DNA from: Schizophyllum amplum
Taxonomy: Eukaryota > Basidiomycota > Agaricomycetes > Agaricales > Schizophyllaceae
DNA length: 64,000 nt
Assembly: GCA_007026445.1 (NCBI GenBank)
Contig: VDMD01000028.1
Span: 248,001 to 312,000 of the forward strand
Reading direction: 5' to 3'
Positions within the stretch are counted from its first letter, which is position 1. The number at the start of each line of letters is the position of its first letter. Made by a program: the position numbers and the translations under genes. The notes beneath the pieces are model-generated. The model was not told where the DNA came from, searched no databases, and was given only the letters and a program-made list of their open reading frames with translations. Below, in pieces: positions 24,832 to 35,558 of the stretch.

Positions 24832-25975
24832 TCACGACGGTGCCGTGTAGCCCATGCCCTGACATCGAACGATGTGCAAACCGGCGTCGTTCGTGGTGAC
24901 GGTGAATCTGGCTTCCGTGAGCTGTTCTGCCACCCATATTGCCGTCCTGAGGAAAGTCAGTAGCGCACAACAGCTCCAAGAAGCTAGGAACTGACTTTGT
25001 ATGCAATGTCAGGTCATCTTTGCCAACGTTCAGGCTGCTTTCACCAGCGGCGAGGGCCATGAAGATGATGACTTGGTCTTGCAGCCACTCGTCCACGCAG
25101 CCACCATTTGTGAGGCCCTTCACGAGCTCCCGCGCCGCCTCTTCACCTTTCGACGCAGCGCTTGCGCCCTTCTTCCCCACCGCGCTGCCGCCGATGATAC
25201 CCCCGCCCTCGAGCTCGGCCCAGAGAACGACGCCGCTCCCCGCGCCGGACGTGTTGTCGTTGCGTTCGCGCGTGTACTCAATGTCGATGTCCACGCCCTC
25301 CAGCGCGGGGTATGTGCCGAGGACGTCGCGCGCGCCCTGGGCCATCTGCTCGGCCAGCGCACGCGGCACGCCCGCGACGTGCGCGATGCCACCAACGCGC
25401 TTAACGGCGCCGCGTTCGAGGAGCGTAACCGGCGTCAGCGGGCCCGCGACCGGGCGGACGAGGACGTCCAACCGTCCGCCGCCTCGGGGGTAGTATCCGC
25501 GGCGCGCGATGTGCAGGTCCGCCTCCACCCCGAATGCGCGCCGGCAGAAGGGGAGGAGGACGCGCTGCGCGTAGTCGGCCTGCGGGGCCTGTGTGGCGTT
25601 CGTGCCGCCGAGGAGCGTGAGGCTGGTCGGTGCGGGGTCGCGGGAGAAGGCTAGCAGCGGGAGCGCGACTTGCAGGAGAAGGGTCGTAGCGCCGGCAGTG
25701 ATGGCGTCGCCCGTGTAAGCGCGGCCGGTGGTGATGCGCGTAGGGGCGAAGTCGACGGAGGCGGAGGCCACGGTGGCGCCTTTGAGCTGGGCGGCGCTGA
25801 TCTCGGCGGCGAGCTGCAGGCCGGCGGCGTGCTGGCTTTTGAGTCCTGGCGGATTGCGGCTGGCGCGGATGTTGTGGATGGAGATGGGTGTGGTGAGGAG
25901 GGCGGCGAGGGAGACGCTGTTGCGCAAGATCTGGCCCCCGCCTTCGAGGACGCTGCCGTCGATGACCTTGGCCAT
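24832..25975 (-). CDS. RTCA: RNA 3'-terminal phosphate cyclase (RtcA type)
   Basis: Converts RNA 3'-phosphate ends to 2',3'-cyclic phosphate using ATP through an AMP-histidine intermediate. Exon 1 (25975-24996) and exon 2 (24946-24832) join across a 49-nt intron, giving about 365 residues. Visible: VLEGGGQILRNSVSLAALL at the N-terminus, RASRNPPGLKSQH, the substrate loop GATTLLLQVALPLL, and the RTC signature ARRGYYPRGGG. The catalytic His lies in LTLHTKTAIWVAEQL and is spelled across the splice junction. The C-terminus VRCQGMGYTAPS matches the RTCA subtype. Presence of the catalytic His argues against the inactive nucleolar paralogue Rcl1. The ATG at 25975 begins the conserved part; an upstream in-frame ATG at 26062 adds an unconserved leader. 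Confidence 0.92.
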
Positions 25976-26456
25976 GGCAGCACGGTGCATGCGCAGACTA
26001 ATGATATATTCTGAGTACCTGTTCTGGATTCGAGGGAATTCAGACTTTGAACACTTTGACAACCTATCGGCGATGGTTCAAGTCAGGATGTCTGTGACAA
26101 GGATGTGACGTTGAACATATACGTCACGTGCCCAGTCTGAGTCACGCCGCTCACCAGGTGCCGTCCTTGCTAGCATTTGTACATCGCGTTGACTTCCACG
26201 TAGACCGCCATCCAGTGGCTCACCATGCAAGCTCGAACGGGATAAATCGCAAGCCATATCTCCGTTTGCCCAATGTCTTTTCTGCTGCTCTCTGTGTAGT
26301 ATGCCGCACTGATGCCGCATTAATTCAGCCACCTCGTTCGAGAAGTACGGATAGCAGCCGCTTCCTCGAGGCTGACTCAGGGGACCTGGGCGCCACTTTG
26401 CCTGACTATACTTATAAGGATTGTAGCACGCTCTACGACGTGACCTTTTTGCTCCC
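25976..26456. promoter_or_regulatory. Divergent promoter region, RTCA / SDR-1
   Basis: 481 bp between divergent starts. On the plus strand a TATAAGG lies at 26413-26419, about 44 bases before the SDR-1 ATG, a good core-promoter position. No gene is seen. Confidence 0.55.
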
Positions 26457-27438
26457 ATGGCTGCCCCAACCGTGTACTTGATTTCGGGCGCGAATCGCGG
26501 CATTGGTGAGTGCTTTTCCTCGTCTTCTCCTCGTGCTCTTCAAGATACGTTGCTGATACTTCTCGTCAAAGGGCTTGGGTTTGTGGAAGTGCTCGTCCAA
26601 CGCGATGGTGTGATCGTGTTTGCTGGTGTGCGGGACCCTGCGTCCGCCGCTGCCCTCGAAAAGCTGCGTGCGACACATCCCGACAAGCTGCACATCGTGC
26701 GGCTCGTGTCTGCGGACCGTGTCAGCGCCGCTGCCGCCGTAGCAGACATCGAGCGCGTCACAGGTCACCTCGATGTCGTTATTGCGAACGCAGGGATCGC
26801 GCAGGACTACAGCCTTGCATTGGAGGTCTCACCTGAGGCGATGATGCGGCACTACGAGGTGCGCCAGTCGGGATGACATGTACAACAATCGACGTTGACC
26901 TTGCGCCTGCGCCACAGGTGAACGTAGTAGGCCCGCTCGTGCTGGCGCAAACCTGCTATCCGCTGATGCAGGAGAGCCTGTCAACGCCGAAGTTCATCGT
27001 TGTCTCATCTGGCGCTGGCGGAATCACAAACGGCGCCACGTATCCGATGAGAGTCACGGCATACGGCTGCTCGAAGGCGGCTGTGAACTACCTCGCACGT
27101 CGTCTGCATAGCGAATTGCCAGATCTTGGTCCGTGGTTCACCGCGGGCGTTCTTCCTTGGCTTACCTCTACTCAGTGTGTTTTCCGATCAACCCTGGCGG
27201 GGTAGCAACAGATCTCGGTGGGTCTACCGGTTCTTTATTGAGTATCAAGACAGCTCATACCAGTGTGTCTTCACCGATAGCGGATGATGGCAATGCGGAC
27301 CAGTGGATACGCGACAACGTAGTGATGAAGCCGGTTGGCGAGACGGTGGCATCCATGTTGAGCGTCATCGATAATGCGACGCGAGATGGCGAGGGCGGTC
27401 AATTCGTGAGCTATGATGGCGGGCGTATTCCATGGTAA
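26457..27438 (+). CDS. Short-chain dehydrogenase/reductase, copy 1
   Basis: NAD(P)-dependent classical SDR of about 250 residues with a Rossmann fold; the substrate is unknown. Visible: the cofactor motif VYLISGANRGIG, the structural NNAG equivalent VVIANAGIAQDY, the catalytic Ser region FIVVSSGAGG, and the catalytic YxxxK in YGCSKAAVNY. After the active site come NPGGVATDLGG and a C-terminus ending GGQFVSYDGGRIPW. Short introns interrupt it near 26505-26570, 26860-26918 and about 27130-27180; the last junction is the least certain. The fold resembles carbonyl reductases of the C-factor/sniffer type common in basidiomycetes. A diverged paralogue lies at 38185-39085 on the other strand. Confidence 0.85.
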
Positions 27439-27809
27439 GCCTTATGCAATAGTGGAACATGATGTTCAGTTCTTCATTTGCATGCGCTCTTTCGAATATA
27501 CTCCGATCTGAAATTGCACAAGCCTAACGTATTTGAGATGAAGGCGGAAGAATGGGCGAATTGAGGGCTGGCATCGTCCGGAGCGTCCAGATCGGCGATC
27601 AGTATGAATATATCGAAAAGATTGAGATGTCCTGAACTTGTGGGTCCATATTTGAGTTTACGCCGGCAATCGCCGTCGTTCGGCCCGGACATGATGTCCT
27701 TTTCCTCGACCTTTCCTTTCACGAACGCTTTGCACCTCTGCCGCCTGACTGCTGCGCTCCTCTGGCGAGACTGCTGGCCTGACAATATAGGTCCTTACAC
27801 TCACTTCAG
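27439..27809. other. Intergenic, SDR-1 to BTB locus
   Basis: No gene seen. Contains the 3' flank of SDR-1 and the presumed promoter of the BTB locus. Confidence 0.45.
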
Positions 27810-28817
27810 ATGGCGTCTTCGCACACTCGCGATACCGACCTGTGGTTCAACGACGGCAATCTCGTCATCCAGGTCGCACCGCGTCTTTTCCGTGTGCATC
27901 GAGGAGTGCTAGCTATCAGCTCCAATTTCTTCAGCGATATGTTGGCCTTTCCGGAGTCCGAAACGCAGGAAATGTACGAAGGGTTCCACTCGTGATCTTT
28001 CGTGACGACGACGCGATAGATGCTGCTTATTTCTTGAAGACCTTGTACATTCCCCCAGTAAGCGGATACACCGCACGGACGACGTGACCAGGCTTACCTC
28101 TTAGTAGTTACTTCCTGCCTCCACCAGCAAGAACGACATTTCCAGTCATTGAAGGGGTGCTGCGCTTAGCACACAAGTACGACGTGCCCGTACTTCGACG
28201 TTGCGCCCTGGAACATCTATCTCTCGTGTTCCCAACCGACTTGAGCAAGTTTACACAGGAGTTGTACATTGAAACGAACCTATACGGTCGCCCGCGGCTG
28301 CCGACTGCCTGAACTAAAGGCAGTTGCTACCGTTGCGCACGAAGTGGGTGCGACATGGCTTCTTCCCGCGGTCTATCATGCTACATTGCAGTTCGATGCC
28401 ACCGAACTCGATGCTTCTCATTTATGGTGCGGCCGACGCAGGAGATTCACTTACGAAGACCTTCTTGCCTGTTTTTCCGGTTGCGGAGCTCTGCGTACGA
28501 AGGTGCCCTTCTTCATCTTCACCGCAACCAACCTCGGATGCGGACGACAGGATTGCCTCATAGCGAGGCTGCGCAGCTTCAGTCAGGAGGACCTAGAGGG
28601 CTATATGAAGCTGCCCTTGACCTATTCACAGCTTGGATAGCCCATGATGGTAGCTTCGAGGCTAACTGCACAAAGTGCACGCTTGCCATGCCGAGCTGCA
28701 TACAGGGCGTGGCTCAACGATACCTGGCGATGTTTCCCGTCCTTTTTCAAACTTCCTAGCTGGGATACATTGTTGTATTTGGAACGACGGGACTTGCAGG
28801 TAACTTGCTTTAAATGA
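27810..28817 (+). pseudogene. BTB/POZ-domain protein, frame-damaged
   Basis: Related to the large basidiomycete family of BTB proteins. The N-terminus is a good BTB start: RDTDLWFNDGNLVIQVAPRL, then FRVHRGVLAISSNFFSDMLA. Later pieces are YEG/VPLVIFRDDDAIDAAYF, then after an intron FPVIEGVLRLAHKYDVPVLR, then VATVAHEVGATWLLPAVY, and a tail FPSFFKLPSWDTLLYLERRD typical of the family. These pieces lie in different frames. Passing from one to the next needs single-base shifts near 27983, 28285, about 28610 and about 28690, with no plausible intron at those points. I therefore read it as a decaying copy. The alternative is a run of local sequencing indels. Confidence 0.6.
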
Positions 28818-29510
28818 CCTGAGCGCTGGAGTCTCTCTTACTTATTTCCCCGCAGGATCGTTCGGAAGACCCTGTAACGGGCCACATTGGCAATGAAGGG
28901 ATGTCTGAAGAATGAGCAGTACCGTTCCTTTGTCACGGTCGCGCCTATAGGATGATGTTCATGTAGACCGCCACATTGCAGCTTCTCGACGTGCCAGTGC
29001 TGAGAGTGCAGCTCGGACTATTGCATGCTGCCGCAGACTGGCACACCTCTCGTGACCGTTCAACATGTTCATAGAGAAAGGAGGAGAGCGAATCACCTAG
29101 ATATGAAGCAGCTCGTCAGCCATTATGGTCGTTCACGCTGAGCGCTGAGAAGTTGTTGCAGTCGGCTTAGTAGCGGCTTGGCAATGCAAGTTCAACTTTC
29201 GTGGTCATGTGCGTATCAGCGTGCGAAATAGCCGTTGCCATGTTCCTGACCATAAATTTCGAAGACTTCTCCCTCGCCTGTCGACGGTCGTCGACTTGAC
29301 GGTCATGCGGTCGCCCGCGGTTGCGAGGGCGCGTTCTATCGAGATAGCATGAGCTTGTGCCCACGTTCGCGCTCAGCAATCCTCCCTTGCACTCTTCCCT
29401 CATCTCACTCTCGTGCGTCGTTGGGCGTTAGAACGTGCTTCATAGTCACTCCTTTAGCTCCTCCTTATAAGCGCATGTCGGTCAAGTGCATCTCGTGGGC
29501 ACCGACAAAG
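28818..29510. other. Intergenic, with TATA box of Vps62-like copy B
   Basis: No gene seen. A TATAAG at 29466-29471 lies 45 bases before the ATG at 29511. This favours that ATG over an in-frame one at 29475, which is only a few bases from the TATA box. Confidence 0.5.
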
Positions 29511-30816
29511 ATGATGCGTGTCTCTGTGGCTCTTGCCGCGCTCGGGCTCGTATCTGCGACACCAGCCACAATCATCAGGCGCGATGCAATCCCAGACTAC
29601 GCTCTCACGTATGCACCGTATACCGTGATCTACTCAGGCGAGGGCTGGTGGCCGTCCGAAATCACGACGCACCTTGCGCACGTCACGCCCGAGGTCGGTT
29701 AGTTTCGTCGTCTGTTTTCGAGCCTTGTCATACAAAACCCCATCTACATGACAACGGCGCCCTAGCTTGATCATTGAGCACTCATATCGCTCTTCAGGTG
29801 GATTCCGTGGCGGTCGCCGATACGATCACCCTCGCGACGCTCAACAGCATCACCGCGGACGCGTACCTCACCTCCAATGACAACGTCGAGGATGATCCTG
29901 CCTGGCTGTTGTCTACGGAGAACACACCGAACACCAGCGGCCTCTCGAACGCGCCGGCCACTATCATAGCCGCCGACAAGGGCGACTTCGTCGACGTGTT
30001 CTACTTTTATTTCTATTCCTACAATCACGGTGGGTGTCATTGCGTTCTGTGACGAGCCTCCTGCCTGGTAATAACGAACTGACATCCCATTAGGCACCAC
30101 ATTCCTTGGCTCGCGCTATGGCAATCACGTTGGCGACTGGGAACACACCATGGTCCGTTTCGTGGACGGCGCACCGACGCACGTCTATCTATCTGCACAC
30201 AGCGGGGGATATGCATACACGTACGACGCCAGTCGCAAAGCAGGGCGTGCGTCCTGTGGTATATGTCGCAGACGGATCGCATGCAAATTACGCGACCGCT
30301 GGAACACAGCAGTATACAGTGGCAGGGAGTGGGTTTGTTCAGGCGGCCCAATGACAGTGCAGCACGCTAACGCCTGTCTTTGCAGGCCTGATTGAAGATC
30401 ACACGGATGAAGGTCTCTTCTGGACGTGTCGTTGAACTACCGCGGTTACTGTACGTGCAAACATAGTCGTCGCAACTCCATACTGATCAGCACTGCGCAG
30501 GGTACGACGCGGGCTCATTCAGCGCTGCTGGAGGTGCAGGGACGGGCGGCGCAGCTCAAGCAAGCGAGACCGTTGATTGGCTTTACTGGGGCGGGCACTG
30601 GGGCGATGCACAGCTGCCGGACGATGACCCACGACAAAATTGCATTTTTGACATCGAATGCCATTACGTGGAGGGCCCCACAGGTAAATCTTACAGCTCA
30701 ATATATCTATGCGATTGGTGACACGAACACTTTTTGCAGGTCCTAACAGTAAGAACCTTGGCCGTACAGAGGTTTGCCAGGACGAAGACGACTGTGATAT
30801 TCAGGACTCGATCTAG
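29511..30816 (+). CDS. Vps62-like (DUF946) protein, copy B, with one frame break
   Basis: A close paralogue of copy A (216-1418) with the same exon layout. It has a clear signal peptide ([19 protein letters not shown]) followed by [19 protein letters not shown], so the family is probably secreted or lumenal here. Conserved blocks: [65 protein letters not shown], and a tail ending [10 protein letters not shown]. Between TYDASRK and [12 protein letters not shown] the frame changes at about 30236-30241. Copy A has TYDAIPKNGDRPIVY uninterrupted, so one base has been gained in copy B, and no intron can explain it. Either this copy is a recent pseudogene or the base is a sequence error. The last exons remain well conserved. 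Confidence 0.7.
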
Positions 30817-31423
30817 GCATTTCTGTCATATTCACTGTGTCCTTTCGTGGTGTTGAAGCGTGTGTAACTCCGACCAAACACATCGTGTGTCATGTAATGT
30901 TCAGCGTTCGAGTTCGACAGAAGTTCGTTGACGCTGTCCCAGCATCGATCATGTGATCGTGAAGTAATCGCATGCTCAAGTTCGGAATCGGAGGTCCTTG
31001 GCAGAGGCTTCCATACTGTCGCCCCCGTTGCCGAAGTCTGAGTCAACGACGACGAAGGCCATCTTGAACTTCAACGCGGCTCGGGCGCTCACGAGACCAC
31101 ACGGAACCACAACCGTCCCCGAAACGGAGGCCGCCCACGAGACTGCACCACAACCGTTGCCGAAACGGTGGCCGCGCAATGCGTCGCTCTCAGGAGTCCT
31201 CCATGCATCATATTGGAAGATGGTACCCGGGATACTTACTTACTCATCCATGTCTGTACAGGTGAACTAGCTGACGCAAATTGAAATTCTGTTCTACGGC
31301 AGCGTCATGTGACTCGTCTTTAACGGACCAGGAGCCGTCCGGCGTCGAAGCCCTGAGCCTGAGTATAAAAGAAGTGAAAGTGATATATGCATCGAGATCC
31401 TAGTCTTCTTCACTTCCATCAGC
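30817..31423. promoter_or_regulatory. Intergenic, with TATA box of the aldo-keto reductase
   Basis: No gene seen. A strong TATAAAA at 31364-31370 lies about 54 bases before the ATG at 31424. A CCACAACCGTTGCCGAAACG-like stretch near 31108 recurs in variant form near 31145 (short direct repeat). Confidence 0.55.
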
Positions 31424-34400
31424 ATGTCCACCTCACCTGTGAGATACGCCCAGCTGGGCAAGAGCGGTCTCCGCGTGTCAGTGCCGATTGTACGTCGCGT
31501 GCAGTCAATCAATACGCTCAGTATGCCGTTGATTCCGTAAAATTAATCACTTGCGTATCACAAGTGGAAATCTCGCGTGACATCACTATGAGGGGTCTTG
31601 GAACGTGCATCTCAGCTGCCGCACGAACAAGTGAGCCCCCGCAAACACAAGTGAGGTGGCCCGCAAACACAAGTGAAAACCCGCGAACACAAGTGAAGTA
31701 GCCCGCATGAGTCACGTGGGGAGGCTGGGTGAACAAGTGAGAATGCCGATCGCACAAGTCAGTCTGCCGTACGACTAAGTCAGTGGTCCGCAGAGACATG
31801 TTAACGACTTCCCCTGGCATGTCTGCGGCTAGTGTTGCCGTCAAGTCAAGGTCAAGTCCGACTCGAGTCATGCACGTGTAGCGACTCGAGTCGACTCGAG
31901 TCGGTCCCCGTGCCCAAGTCAAGTCAAGTCAAGTCATGCAAAAGGGGAAGCACCACGTCACGTTTACCCATATGGAATACAATGTCGACGAGCGTCGTGC
32001 GCGCGCGCGTCCGCGACGCGCATGTCTCTCTCCTTGACTTCGAAGTAGGTAGAATTACGGGATGGAGACCACCTGAGAATCCTGTAGTGTCTGAGGAGAT
32101 GCTATACAGTCAATAAAATCTATTATGAGCGCGTGTGGACAGTCCTCAAGCTCGCGACGAAAGCAATCCTTGAGAAGCACAAGAAGAGTCTTGTCCTCTC
32201 CCTGCCGTTCGTTGGGTGTCAGTGGTCGCGCAATTTCCTTCCTCGCTCCCCAAGTCATATCCATCAGCTTTCGCGCCTCTTCGTGCTTGCCCTGCAGAAC
32301 AAGCTCCCTGAACACCTGCCTATCTTTCTCCGTCTGTTCCAGCCGTGCCGCGTGCGCAATCCTCTTCGGTTGCCACCAGACCCTCCGTAAAGCTTAGCTC
32401 TTGTTGACGGACCGTGTACTTCAAGATCTGCAGCATCTCCATCATCTCCGGTCGCAAATTTCCGCGCTTGAGGTCGTCGGTTTGCTTGCTCGAGGAGAAA
32501 ACTCGCTCGCATGGCACTGCTGACGCCTGGACCGGTAGAATATCCATGGCGGCGCGGAACCCGTATCCGCTGATGAACGTCCCGGGAGGCGGTCCCGAGG
32601 ACATTTGAGGTACGGTAGAGTAGTACTCTGGCGTCGGCCATGCAGGAACCCGCGCGTCTTGAGCAGAGTCATAGTAATGGTGCGCTGAGTGCGACATGTG
32701 GGGTGCAACAGACCTCGAATTCAGAGCTTATAAATGCATATTCCGGGGCTGAGCTACAGAGCTGTACGGTTGAGGTAGCATCGCCCAACATGAGCTTTCC
32801 AGCCACATTGAGGCGAGGCGCGTCGAAATGCACGATGGGCGAAAACACGATGCATAAATCTAATAAATTGACGTCAGTCACAGCCTGTCACCGGCCACGA
32901 GGTGATGACGGCGGCGCACGACTCGGAGGTGGGGGCGGGCAGTCTTGCAATGATTCACGACTCGGTACTTTGCATTCAGAGAATAGGGAGGACTTTTTGG
33001 ACTTTGTAGGTCCATCGTCGATCACTCGGGTGCGCGCCCCGGTGACATCAATCGGCCATCAGACAAGTCACTCGAGTTGCGCGACAAGTCAAGTCAAGTC
33101 GCGACTTGATGCCTTTTCAGGAAGGCAAGTCACAACTTGACCTGACTTGGGTGCCAAGTCGACTTGACTTGACGGCAACACTATCTGCGGCCCTAATTCG
33201 TGAAATACCTTCCTTTTTGGGATTGGTCACGGTCACAGAGCGTGATATTCACGTGCTTAATTTGAAATATTCTCGCAGTTGACTTGCTGTGTGGATCGCC
33301 GACTTAGTCGTACGGCAGGCTGACTTGTGTGTGCGGCATCCTCACTTGCTCACGCGGACTTCCTCACATGAGTTTTCGGCACTTTCACTTGTATTTTCGG
33401 CGGCTTCACTTGTGTTTGCGGCGAGTTCACTTGTGTTCGCGGCGAGTTCACTTGTGTTTGCGGGGCCTTACTTGCTCATGCGGCATCTTGTCTTATTCGT
33501 GCGGGCAGCTGGCATGTGCGTCCGAAGACCCTTCATAGTAGTGCTACTCGGAATTATCACTTGTAGCACGCAAATGATTAAATTTACGGAATCAACGGCA
33601 TACGCTCAGTGACATTGCTAACCGATCTCTTCACGTATCCAGGTTGGCGCCATGAGCTACGGGAATCCAAAATGGGCGGTACGCGAGTGCGATAAACAAG
33701 TTCGAAGTGTGTGTTGACCCTCTATACCTGCCAGGCCGCCGACGAGTCGGGTCAATGGGTGAAGGGCGAGGACGAGGCTCTTCCCATCTTGAAGGCTGCA
33801 TGGGATCGCGGGATCAAGTACGCACTGTGCACGCCGATGCGCATACTTACTGAAGCCCTTCATAGCACCATCGACACATCGAACAACTACTCGAACGGCG
33901 ATTCCGAGCGCGTTGTCGCTAAATTCATTGAGAAGGTACGCGTCGCAGTATACATTCAAGCTCTGCATTCTCACTATTCTTATAGTACCACATCCCGCGT
34001 GAGGAAATTGTCATCGCGACCAAGTGCTGGGGGCTCGTAGGAAAGGGCGACGACCACGACCTCTTGACATACGCCCAATTCCCGACCATCAACAACCGCA
34101 AGGAATACGTTAACCAGTCTGGCCTTTCGCGTACAGCGATCTTCAACGCCGTCGAGGGATCGCTGGCGCGCCTGAACACGACGTACATCGACCTCTACCA
34201 GATCCACCGTTTCGATTTCACGACGCCCCCCGAGGAGACCATGAAGGCCTTGCACGATCTCGTTGAGTTAGGCAAGGTTCGCTACATCGGCGCCAGCTCT
34301 ATGCGCTGCTGGCAGTTTGCGCTCCTCAACGAGGTGGCGGAGAAGAATGGATGGACGAAATTTGTCAGCATGCAAGACGAATACTCGCTCGTCTATCGTG

Positions 34401-34934
34401 AGGAGGTCAGTTGTTATTCTTAATGATCGCTTTTACCACTGCTCATGCATGCGGTTGCAGGAGCGGGAGATGTTGGCGTACTGCAAATATCATGGTATCG
34501 GCGTAATCCCATGGTCGCCCCTCGCCGGGGGTCAACTCGCGCGCCCGTCGAACGCGAGCGAGACTGCCCGCTCGAAAGCATTCGCTTCCTGGGGCACCCC
34601 GAATCAGGATATTGATCAGCAGATCATCAAGCGCGTGGAAGAAATTGCCAAGAAGCGTGGTTGGAAGATGTCCCAGGTACGTGACTGCTCCGTCTCAGCG
34701 ATGCTTTGGGCGAACAAGAGTATAGGTTGCTCTCGCCTGGGTGCAGCGGAACGTCTCGAGCCCCATCGTTGGCATGAACTCGATCAATCGTGTCGACGAG
34801 AGCATCGTTGATGGCGAGTTGACGGAGGAAGAGGTCAAATACTTGGAAGAACCGTAAGTGCACGCACATATCATAGTCTTCGTGCATTGACGCTTTATAG
34901 ATACCAGCCCAGGGCCGTTCGCAATCATGCTTAG
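31424..34934 (+). CDS. Aldo-keto reductase, transposon-bearing first intron
   Basis: NADPH-dependent aldo-keto reductase of the aryl-alcohol dehydrogenase-like (YakC/Aad) group, about 345 residues; cytosolic, substrate unknown. Exon 1 (31424-31489) reads [17 protein letters not shown]. Exon 2 resumes at 33643 with [12 protein letters not shown], after an intron of 2,153 nt in place of the usual 50-60. Catalytic tetrad residues are visible: Asp and Tyr in [12 protein letters not shown], Lys in IVIATKCWG, His in DLYQIHRFD. Later blocks are [46 protein letters not shown] and the cofactor-binding [10 protein letters not shown], ending [10 protein letters not shown]. All other exons are intact and in phase, so the gene should work if the large intron is spliced. 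Confidence 0.88.
31830..33183. mobile_element. hAT transposon nested in the outer element
   Basis: A 1,354-bp element with inverted ends TAGTGTTGCCGTCAAGTCAA and its complement (about 21 bp identical), flanked by an exact 8-bp target duplication TCTGCGGC (31822-31829 and 33184-33191). Eight-base duplications and TAGTG-type ends are hAT hallmarks. Subterminal CAAGTC/GACTTG tandem motifs lie inside both ends. It carries a remnant of a hAT transposase on the minus strand and is too short for a complete one (usually 600-800 residues), so it is an internally deleted copy. Confidence 0.9.
32320..32697 (-). pseudogene. hAT transposase C-terminal dimerisation domain remnant
   Basis: A 125-codon minus-strand frame contains [20 protein letters not shown] followed by [20 protein letters not shown] and MLQILKY. 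This is the signature of the hAT dimerisation region (Pfam Dimer_Tnp_hAT: a P-x-S/A-x-x-x-ERVFS core, then R-N-x-L/I, then ALQxLK). The rest of the transposase (BED finger, RNase H-like core) is not found inside the element. It is a fragment; activity is not expected. Confidence 0.85.
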
Positions 34935-35558
34935 GCAAAATCGTACGGGCATCAACAAGCGCGCGATTTGGTTCGCACTGCGCCTCCAACGTATGCGCTG
35001 TATTATATGACACTTGTATTCCGAAGCAACTTTCTGTGGCCCAGTGCGTACACTATGCACATCCACATCATCGTCATGAGTGCAAGCTTTGATCAGATAT
35101 CGCGTCGCGGGAGCAAGTCGTGCGCCACTTGGCACTGTATTCTCACCCCCTCTGCCGAGAGGCCTCAGAGCAGCCTCAGAGTCAATGTGCTCTCGAAGGT
35201 GATCTTCCGCTATTACGGTGTTTGCCGATATCAACCAAATATTCGCGCACATGGTGTGCGAGTCAGATCGTCCTCGTCGGCCTGCTCCAAGGCTGCTCTT
35301 CTTGGCGACCGCGCAAAGCTTCCCGCCCTGCACGCTGCACGCGAGAGATCTGATGCGCTTCACCTCAGCGCAGTGACCTCCCCGTTCAGCTATGCCGTGA
35401 ACAATGTGACACACGTTTATATTATCATGGCATCTGAGCGCTGAAGCTTTGAAGCTTGGACTGTGAAGTTCAAAGACTTAGACGAGGCTGTCAGATATAG
35501 ATATCGTATACAAGATGGACACTATTTTCCGTGAAAGTGCATACGCGCCGTGGGGCCA
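34935..35558. other. Intergenic, AKR to Atg27-like gene
   Basis: 3' flanks of two convergent genes. No gene with recognisable domains or good splice structure is seen. Confidence 0.45.

Larger units (their letters stand above)
31522..33601. mobile_element. Non-autonomous DNA transposon inside the AKR intron (outer element)
   Basis: The ends form terminal inverted repeats of about 45 bp with a few mismatches: the left end begins TATGCCGTTGATTCCGTAAA and the right end is its complement. The direct repeat ACGCTCAG flanks both sides (31514-31521 and 33602-33609), extendable to nine bases depending on where the terminus is drawn, so the superfamily is hAT (8 bp) or Mutator-like (9 bp). Just inside each end are many short repeats of the type CACTTGTGTTTGCGG, in opposite orientation at the two ends (about 31560-31800 and 33290-33490), as expected for transposase-binding subterminal repeats. 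Without the nested insert the element is about 718 bp and has no coding capacity. Confidence 0.85.

Noticed and set aside
25976..26062. Upstream in-frame ATG of RTCA at 26062
   Set aside because: The extra 29 residues are not family-like, and the conserved N-terminus begins at the ATG at 25975.
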